From NCBI GenBank assembly GCA_028290925.1, contig JAQGIX010000338.1, positions 1-11,268 on the forward strand: a DNA stretch of 11,268 nt, written 5' to 3'. The position numbers were made by a program, and so were the translations under genes. This stretch comes from Phenylobacterium sp. (GTDB lineage Bacteria; Pseudomonadota; Alphaproteobacteria; Caulobacterales; Caulobacteraceae). Below, one piece after another: positions 6,473 to 11,268 of this stretch. Positions within the stretch are counted from its first letter, which is position 1; the number at the start of each line of letters is the position of its first letter. The notes under the pieces were generated by a model that saw only the letters and a program-made list of their open reading frames with translations, made no database searches and was not told the DNA's origin.

Positions 6473-8097
6473 CAGTGCGCGCCTTGCGGCTGGGCGCCTG
6501 TCTGTGGCTTGCCGGGCGAGGCGAAGAAGGCCAGCCCCACCGCGCCCCAGGAGGCTAGCGACAGGAACAGGAAGGCGTCGCCGAAGCTGAGCGTCGCGGC
6601 CTGCTTGCGCATCAGGAAGCTCATGGCCTTGCCCGCCCCGCCCTCGGGATCGGCCATGCCGTTCTCGGTCATCATGGCGGTCAGCCCGTCGAGCATGTCG
6701 CGGCTGGCCGGATTGGCGACGCTGGCGGCGCTGGTGATGTCGGTCATGTGCAGGGCGGTGCGGTTGGTCAGGATGGTGGAGAGCGCCGCCAGGCCGATGG
6801 CGCCGGCCACGTTGCGGACCAGGTTGAGGATCCCCGAGGCGTCCTTCATCTGGCTCACCGGCAGGGTGGAGACGGTCAGCTGCTGGGAGGCGATCAGGGC
6901 GATCATGCTGCCGATCCCGCGCACGATCTGCAGGGTCATGAACTCGCCGAAGCCCCACTGGTCGGTGATGCGCGCGGCGAGGCCCACGCTCCAGGCGGTC
7001 AGCGCGAAGCCGACCGCAAGGCACCAGCGGGGGTCGGCCTGGCGCACGAACCGGCCGATGGTCGGCGCGCAGAGGAACATGCTGAGGCCGGAGACCAGCA
7101 TGGTCGTGCCGACCTGGGCCGAGGAGTAGCCGCGGATCTGGCCCAGGAACAGCGGCAGCAGGAAGGTGCCGCCGAACAGGCTCATGCCCGAGACGAAGAC
7201 CATCAGGATGCCGAGCGTGAAGTTCTTGTCGGTGAACGGCCTCAGCGAGACGATCGGCTGCCTGTAGGTCAGCTGCCGCCAGACGAAGGCGACGCCGGTC
7301 AGGGCCGCGGTGACGGTCAGCCATAGGATGGCGTCGTCCTGGAACCAGCTGTTCCGGGCGCCTTCCTCCAGCACGTACTGCATGGAGAGCAGGAAGACGG
7401 CCATCAGCACCAGGCCCGTCCAGTCGATGCCCTTGGCGAGCTTGGGATCGCCCTTGTCGAAACCGCCGTAGCGGCTGACCAGGAACACCACCACGAAGCC
7501 TACCGGCACATTGATGAAGAACAGCCAGCGCCAGGAGAGCAGCTCGGTCAGGTGGCCGCCGAGCGTCGGGCCGATGGTGGGGGCGAGCGTGACGATGGAG
7601 CCCACGATGACATTGGCGAGCGTGCGCTTCTCCGGCGGGAAGACGGTCATGGCGGTGGCGAAGATCGGCGGGATCATCGCCCCGGCCGCCAGCCCCTGCA
7701 GGGCGCGGGTGAAGATCATCATGCCGACGCTGGTGGACAGGCCCGTCGCCACGGAGGTGACGATGAAGCAGAGCGAGGCCGTGACGTAGAACGCCCGCGT
7801 GCCCCACATCTTGGTCAGGTAGGCGGTGAGCGGCATGATCACCACCTCGGCCAGGAGGTAGATGGTCTGCACCCAGCTGATCTCGTCGTTGGTGGCGGCG
7901 ATGCCGGCCTGGATCTGCACCAGGGACGAGGCGACGATCTGGATGTCCAGCATGGCCATGAACTGGCCGAGGATCATGCCGCCGAAGCCCAGGAACACCT
8001 TGGTCCAGTTGACGGCGGCGCCGTCCGCGCCGAGCTCGGTGGAGGCCGGTTGCGGCGGCGCCGTCACGCCCGGACGCGGCTGGGCGTCGTCCGACAT
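6472..8097 (-). CDS. DHA2-family MFS multidrug efflux transporter, EmrB-like
   Basis: A 541-residue, 14-TM inner-membrane drug:H+ antiporter of the DHA2 (EmrB/QacA) family. After a soluble Pro/Ala-rich N-terminus (1-30) the first helix carries the DHA2 motif AMLDIQIVASSLVQIQ (48-63; Asp51). Motif A-like LTKMWGTRAFY (94-104) follows helix 2, Arg131 lies in TRALQGLAAGA (130-140), and antiporter motif C is seen as APTIGPTLGG (172-181), followed by the family's SWRWLFFINVPVG (188-200). Many further hydrophobic segments follow, the last ending near 530. With the HlyD-like adaptor encoded four bases upstream it should form an EmrAB-type pump that also needs a TolC-like outer membrane channel, not present here. 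The substrate is unknown; the family exports hydrophobic biocides, uncouplers and fatty-acid-like molecules. Confidence 0.95.
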   Translation of the reverse strand: MSDDAQPRPGVTAPPQPASTELGADGAAVNWTKVFLGFGGMILGQFMAMLDIQIVASSLVQIQAGIAATNDEISWVQTIYLLAEVVIMPLTAYLTKMWGTRAFYVTASLCFIVTSVATGLSTSVGMMIFTRALQGLAAGAMIPPIFATAMTVFPPEKRTLANVIVGSIVTLAPTIGPTLGGHLTELLSWRWLFFINVPVGFVVVFLVSRYGGFDKGDPKLAKGIDWTGLVLMAVFLLSMQYVLEEGARNSWFQDDAILWLTVTAALTGVAFVWRQLTYRQPIVSLRPFTDKNFTLGILMVFVSGMSLFGGTFLLPLFLGQIRGYSSAQVGTTMLVSGLSMFLCAPTIGRFVRQADPRWCLAVGFALTAWSVGLAARITDQWGFGEFMTLQIVRGIGSMIALIASQQLTVSTLPVSQMKDASGILNLVRNVAGAIGLAALSTILTNRTALHMTDITSAASVANPASRDMLDGLTAMMTENGMADPEGGAGKAMSFLMRKQAATLSFGDAFLFLSLASWGAVGLAFFASPGKPQTGAQPQGAH

Positions 8098-8101
8098 GGC
8101 C

Positions 8102-9208
8102 TCAGCGGGCCTCGCCGCTGCGGGCGAGCTGGACCGGGCCTGAGCCGGCTTCGGCGAAGCTCGGACCGGTGTTGCGGCGCACGTCCACCTTCACGTCCAC
8201 CGACAGGCCGGGCCGCAGCGCGCCGGCGTAGGGTTGGGCCCGGTCGACGGCGATCTTCACCGGCAGGCGCTGGGCGATCTTGGTGAAGTTGCCGACCGCG
8301 TTCTCCACCGGGATCAGGGCGAACTCCGAGCCGGTGGCCGGGGCGAAGCTCAGCACCCGGCCCTTGATCGCCTTGCCCCCGAAGGCGTCAGCGTGGATCT
8401 CCACCGCCTGGCCGATCCGCAGCCGCGCCACCTGGGTCTCCTTGAAGTTGGCGACCACATAGGCCTCGGCGACCGGCACGATGCTCATCAGCGCGCCACC
8501 GGGCCGCACGTACTGGCCAAGCCGCACGCCGCGCGCCCCGACCACCCCGGCAACGGGGCTGCGGAGCTCGGTGCGCGAGAGGTCGATGCGGGCCTGATCG
8601 ACGGCCGCGCGGGCGGCCTGCGCCTGGGCCAGCGTCTGGGCGCGGGCCGAGCCGAGCGACTGGGCGGAGCGCCGCTCGGCCTCCAGGGTCGCCTGGGCCT
8701 GGGAGACCGCGGCGATGGCCTCCTCGTCGGCCGCCCGGGCGCTCTGGGCGCGCTGCGGCGGCGACCAGCCCATGCCGGCGAGCGCGGTGTAACGGTCGAG
8801 CTCGTACTGCGCGAACTTGGCCTGGGCCTTGGCGCTCTCCAGGCTGGCGCCGCGCTGGGCGATCATCGCCTCCTCGAGGCGGGCCTTGTCGTCCACCTGG
8901 CGAACCCCGGCCTCCAGGGCCTGGGCGTTGGCCTCGGCCTGGGCGAGCCGGGCCTTGATGGTGGCCGGATCGATGCGCAGCAGCACCTGGCCCGGCTGCA
9001 CCGGCTCGTTGTCGGCCACCAGCAGCTCGGAGACGTAGCCGTCCACTTGCGCGGCGATGGTCACCTTGTCGGCCTCGACGAAGGCGTTGTCGGTGGCCTC
9101 GAAATGCTGGCGCTCGATCCACCAGGCCGCGCCGCCGAGCGCCACGGCCACCGCCGCGACGCCTCCGGCCAGGATCGGAACCAGACGGCCCCCGCGCAGT
9201 CCCGCCAT
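8102..9208 (-). CDS. HlyD/EmrA-family periplasmic adaptor (membrane fusion protein)
   Basis: A 368-residue adaptor that links an MFS pump to an outer membrane channel. A single N-terminal TM anchor (about 9-30) follows a short cytosolic stretch. The typical sequence FEATDNAFVEADKVTIAAQV (36-55) leads into the first half of the lipoyl-like domain with VDGYVSELLVADNEPVQPGQ (55-74). A long Ala/Gln/Glu-rich coiled-coil hairpin (about 82-210) follows, then the second lipoyl half with ELRSPVAGVVGARGVRLGQY (about 214-233) and a beta-barrel domain to the end, including VANFKETQVARLRIGQ. The length is slightly below E. coli EmrA (390). The start ATG 9208 is supported by a GAGAGGG site seven bases upstream on the minus strand. 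It is the first gene of the efflux operon and is divergent from the ubiH-like gene. Confidence 0.94.
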   Translation of the reverse strand: MAGLRGGRLVPILAGGVAAVAVALGGAAWWIERQHFEATDNAFVEADKVTIAAQVDGYVSELLVADNEPVQPGQVLLRIDPATIKARLAQAEANAQALEAGVRQVDDKARLEEAMIAQRGASLESAKAQAKFAQYELDRYTALAGMGWSPPQRAQSARAADEEAIAAVSQAQATLEAERRSAQSLGSARAQTLAQAQAARAAVDQARIDLSRTELRSPVAGVVGARGVRLGQYVRPGGALMSIVPVAEAYVVANFKETQVARLRIGQAVEIHADAFGGKAIKGRVLSFAPATGSEFALIPVENAVGNFTKIAQRLPVKIAVDRAQPYAGALRPGLSVDVKVDVRRNTGPSFAEAGSGPVQLARSGEAR

Positions 9209-9292
9209 CGCCGCACCCTCTCAGTCCAACAGCCCTTGAGCTGAAAACATGCGTACGGCCGAGCCAGACCGCAAGGGAATAATGGACCACAG

Positions 9293-9317
9293 CGTCCAGA
9301 AATCCGCCATCTGGACG
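9293..9317. promoter_or_regulatory. Candidate TetR operator: 8+8 bp perfect inverted repeat
   Basis: CGTCCAGA (9293-9300) and TCTGGACG (9310-9317) form a perfect 8-bp inverted repeat with a 9-base spacer, 25 bp in all. It lies in the region shared by the efflux operon (start 9208) and the ubiH-like gene (preferred start 9348). Two further half-sites are nearby: TGGAC at 9283-9287 and GTCCA at 9224-9228. Size and symmetry fit a TetR-family operator, and a TetR gene closes the operon. If the ubiH-like gene really started at 9249 or 9282, the site would fall inside its coding region. Binding is inferred. Confidence 0.5.
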
Positions 9318-9347
9318 ACAGCTGCGGAACGTGGGCGTATCCCGGCG

Positions 9348-10613
9348 ATGACCGAAGGCCCCTCCAGCCCCTTCGACGCGGACGTGATCATCGCCGGCGC
9401 GGGCATCGCCGGCGCGACCCTGGCGCTGGCGCTGGCCAAGGCCGGGCTGACGCCGATCCTGGTCGATCCGGTGGTGTTCGACGCCCAGATCGCGCCGAGC
9501 TTCGACGGCCGGGCCTCGGCCATCGCCTACGCCGCCTTCCGCCAGTGGCGGGCGCTGGACGCCGCGCCGATGCTGACGCCGCACCTGCAGCGGATCGAAC
9601 AGATCCTGGTCACCGACGGCCGCAGCCCGGGCGCCGCGGCCGGCCCGCCGGCGGCTTTCTTCCTGCGCTTCGATTCCGCCGAGATCGCCGACCGCTCCGA
9701 CGGCGAGCCCTTGGGCTACATGCTGGAGAACCGCCACATCCGCGCGGGCCTCGCTCAGGCCGTCCAGGCGGCCGGCATCCAGGTGCTGGCGCCGGCCCGG
9801 GTGGCCCGCGCCGAAGCCGGCCCCCGCGGCGTGAGCGTGACCCTGGCCGACGGCCGCGTGCTCACCGCCCCGCTGGTGGTGGGCGCCGAAGGCCGCGGCT
9901 CGGTGATCCGCGAGGCGGCCGGCATTGGGGTCATCGGCTGGGACTACCGCCAGGTGGGCGTGGTCGCCACGGTGAAGCTGGAGCGGCCGCACGAGGGCGT
10001 GGCCCACGAGTTCTTCCTGCCGTCGGGTCCGTTCGCCATCCTGCCGCTCACGCAGGACCGGGCGAGCCTGGTCTGGACCGAAAGCGTCGCGCGCGGGGCC
10101 GCGCTGAAGACGGCCCGGCCGGAGGTGTTCCACGCCCACCTGCAGCGGCGGTTCGGCGAGTTCCTCGGCGCGGCGACGCGCGAGGGGCCGGTGTTCACCT
10201 ATCCGCTGAGCCTGCAGCTCGCCGAGCGGCTCACCGCGCCCAGGGTGGCGCTGCTGGGCGATGCGGCGCATGGCGTGCACCCGATCGCTGGCCAGGGCCT
10301 GAACCTTGGCCTGAAGGGCGCGGCGGCGCTGGCCCAGACCCTCGTCGAGGCCGCCCGGCTAGGCGAGGATATCGGCTCTGAAGGGGTGCTGGAGCGCTAC
10401 GCGGCGTGGCGGCGGTTCGACACCGCGACGCTCACGGCCGGCATGGACCTCTTCGTGCGCCTGTTCTCCAACGACAACCCGCTGCTGCGCCTGGCGCGCG
10501 GGGCCGGCATGGCGGCGGTCAACCGCATCGCCCCGGCGCGGACCTTCTTCATGCAGGAAGCCGGCGGCGCGGTGGGGGATCTGCCACGGCTGCTGCGGGG
10601 CGAGGCGCTGTGA
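9348..10613 (+). CDS. UbiH/UbiF/VisC-family FAD-dependent monooxygenase
   Basis: A flavoprotein aromatic hydroxylase of the ubiquinone-biosynthesis family that adds oxygen to the polyprenyl-phenol ring. It has 421 residues from ATG 9348, against about 390-405 in the family. Motifs in order are the Rossmann GAGIAG (17-22) within DVIIAGAGIAGATLALALAK, ENRHIRAGL (127-135), the DG-type motif GAEGRGSVIRE (179-189, Glu where Asp is usual) and the FAD-ribityl motif LLGDAAHGVHPIAGQGLNLG (302-321). The C-terminal part (DLFVRLFSNDNPLLRLARG) is also typical of the family. I chose 9348 because the family signature begins about 12 residues in. Longer forms from 9249 or 9282 would add 33 or 22 non-conserved residues and bury the inverted repeat. 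Which ring position (C1, C5 or C6) it hydroxylates cannot be told, so no symbol is given. Confidence 0.9.
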   Translation: MTEGPSSPFDADVIIAGAGIAGATLALALAKAGLTPILVDPVVFDAQIAPSFDGRASAIAYAAFRQWRALDAAPMLTPHLQRIEQILVTDGRSPGAAAGPPAAFFLRFDSAEIADRSDGEPLGYMLENRHIRAGLAQAVQAAGIQVLAPARVARAEAGPRGVSVTLADGRVLTAPLVVGAEGRGSVIREAAGIGVIGWDYRQVGVVATVKLERPHEGVAHEFFLPSGPFAILPLTQDRASLVWTESVARGAALKTARPEVFHAHLQRRFGEFLGAATREGPVFTYPLSLQLAERLTAPRVALLGDAAHGVHPIAGQGLNLGLKGAAALAQTLVEAARLGEDIGSEGVLERYAAWRRFDTATLTAGMDLFVRLFSNDNPLLRLARGAGMAAVNRIAPARTFFMQEAGGAVGDLPRLLRGEAL

Positions 10614-10622
10614 TCGCTCGTT

Positions 10623-10642
10623 CCCGTGACCGCGGTCGCGGG
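10623..10642. terminator. Hairpin between convergent ubiH-like and trm112-like genes
   Basis: CCCGTGAC (10623-10630) and GTCGCGGG (10635-10642) can pair over eight positions, including one G-U wobble, around a CGCG loop. It contains the 10-base palindrome GACCGCGGTC (10628-10637). It occupies the 43-base gap between two convergent stops, as expected for a bidirectional terminator, but has no T-tract on the plus side. Read on the minus strand it would lie directly after the trm112-like stop. Confidence 0.5.
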
Positions 10643-10656
10643 GATGAGCGGGGGAC

Positions 10657-10869
10657 TTATTTGTCGCCCAGCTCGCGGGCTTCCTCGGGCAGCATGATCG
10701 GGACGCCGTCGCGGATCGGGTAGGCGAGCTTGGCCGAGCGGCTGATCAGCTCGGCGCCGGCGCGGTCGTACTCCAGGGTCCCGTGGGTCACCGGGCAGAC
10801 CAGGATCTCCAACAGCCGCGGATCGACCTCGACGGGGGGCTGGGCTTCGGTGTCGCTGGTCTCGCTCAT
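10657..10869 (-). CDS. Trm112/UPF0434 (YcaR-like) small protein without zinc cysteines
   Basis: A 70-residue protein of the Trm112-like UPF0434 family. The family core is clear: DPRLLEILVCPVTHGTLEYD (16-35), then LAYPIRDGVPIMLPEEARE (48-66). Canonical members bind zinc through a CPxC pair and further cysteines; here only Cys25 remains (CPVTHG), a loss I remember as usual in alphaproteobacteria. Eukaryotic and archaeal Trm112 activates methyltransferases; the bacterial role is poorly defined. The N-terminal 15 residues are acidic and variable. The ATG at 10869 lies ten bases downstream of the stop of the LON-domain gene, so the two form an operon, convergent with the ubiH-like gene. Confidence 0.92.
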   Translation of the reverse strand: MSETSDTEAQPPVEVDPRLLEILVCPVTHGTLEYDRAGAELISRSAKLAYPIRDGVPIMLPEEARELGDK

Positions 10870-10879
10870 CCGTCAGGCT

Positions 10880-11268
10880 CTACTGCATGGAGGGGTTTTC
10901 GTCATCGCCGTCGTCCAGGCAGTCGATCTCCAGCAGGGTGGTGAGCGCGTCGAACCGGTCGGCCAGCGCGGGGGCTTCCAGCAACGCCTGCTTCTCGGCG
11001 CGGTCGAAGGGCAGGCCCATGGCCAGGCTGTTGACCAGCGGCTCCAGGGGCGCGGTGGTGGCGGTCTCCCAGTCGATGTCCAGGTCGCGGTGGTTCAGGT
11101 AGCGCTTGAGGGCCTTGGCGAAGCGGTCGCGGACGGCCAGCGGGGCCTCCGCGCGCTCGTCCTCGGCCAGGTCGTCCTCGAAGCGGTCGTAGCGGGCGCG
11201 CACCTGGCGGTAGGGAGTGCGCAGGCCGAGCTCCTCGCCGGGCTGGAAGCGGCAGACGCCGGTCAGCG
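10880..11268 (-). CDS. LON substrate-binding-domain protein, N-terminus beyond window edge
   Basis: The C-terminal 128 residues of a protein with a LON peptidase N-terminal (substrate-binding) domain; the reading frame stays open to the window end. The visible start, LTGVCRFQPGEELGLRTPYR (11266-11207), is the typical LTG-x-x-RF strand of the domain. It is followed by VRARYDRFEDDLAEDE, a helical region with HRDLDIDWETA and NSLAMGLPFDRAEKQALLEA, and an acidic tail ending NPSMQ. No ATPase or Ser-Lys protease part can follow, because the gene stops at 10880; it is therefore a stand-alone LON-domain protein of about 220 residues, not the Lon protease. Its function is not established. It sits ten bases upstream of the trm112-like gene, in an order (LON, Trm112, opposite UbiH) that I recall from other Caulobacterales. 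Confidence 0.9.
   Translation of the reverse strand, partial: LTGVCRFQPGEELGLRTPYRQVRARYDRFEDDLAEDERAEAPLAVRDRFAKALKRYLNHRDLDIDWETATTAPLEPLVNSLAMGLPFDRAEKQALLEAPALADRFDALTTLLEIDCLDDGDDENPSMQ

Noticed and set aside
5018..7129. 703-codon open frame on the plus strand
   Set aside because: It overlaps fabI in a different frame and is antisense to tetR and the transporter. It is low-complexity Gly/Arg/Ala and is explained by codon bias.
8388..10280. 630-codon open frame on the minus strand
   Set aside because: It is antisense to the ubiH-like gene and out of frame in the adaptor gene, and it crosses the regulatory region. It shows no domain.

Overview
The window is GC-rich, gene-dense bacterial chromosome. 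Several things point to an alphaproteobacterium, most likely Caulobacterales (Caulobacter/Phenylobacterium-like): a FabA/FabB pair, a FabI with the alphaproteobacterial-style VHAIAF segment, a Trm112-like protein that has lost its zinc cysteines, a UbiH-type hydroxylase beside Trm112 and LON-domain genes, and a possible GCTAGA -10 element. The genus is inferred from family resemblance and remembered synteny, not from a search. I see no rRNA, tRNA, CRISPR array, transposase or phage gene, and the coding style is even throughout, so this looks like core chromosome carrying an efflux module.

Layout, left to right. (1) A truncated D-2-hydroxyacid dehydrogenase on the minus strand (1-677) is divergent from a secreted two-repeat SH3-like protein (761-1303, +). 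(2) fabA (1364-1891) and fabB (1916-3124), both +, make and elongate the cis-unsaturated intermediate of type II fatty acid synthesis. (3) A ClC-family chloride transport protein with a C-terminal CBS region (3155-4927, -) lies convergent to fabB, with a small hairpin between them. (4) fabI, enoyl-ACP reductase (5034-5852, +), is divergent from the ClC gene, so the fatty acid genes fabA, fabB and fabI lie close together but are split by clc. (5) A minus-strand operon reads HlyD/EmrA-like adaptor (9208-8102), DHA2/EmrB-like 14-TM transporter (8097-6472) and TetR regulator (6472-5849). The last two overlap as TGATG, and tetR ends tail-to-tail inside the fabI stop (shared CTAG). (6) A UbiH-family FAD monooxygenase (about 9348-10613, +) is divergent from the efflux operon. 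The shared upstream region holds an 8+8 bp perfect inverted repeat that is a good operator candidate. (7) A Trm112/UPF0434-like small protein (10657-10869, -) and the C-terminal part of a LON substrate-binding-domain protein (10880 to the window end, -) are convergent to ubiH, with a second hairpin between them.

Functional themes are membrane lipid synthesis (FabA, FabB, FabI), membrane transport (ClC, EmrAB-like efflux under a TetR repressor) and probable quinone synthesis (UbiH-like). The most distinctive features are the ClC protein, in which both glutamates of the Cl-/H+ exchange mechanism are replaced; a FabI with an intact catalytic triad but an altered substrate-binding region; and the inverted repeat between the efflux operon and ubiH. 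I found no clearly new multi-gene system.
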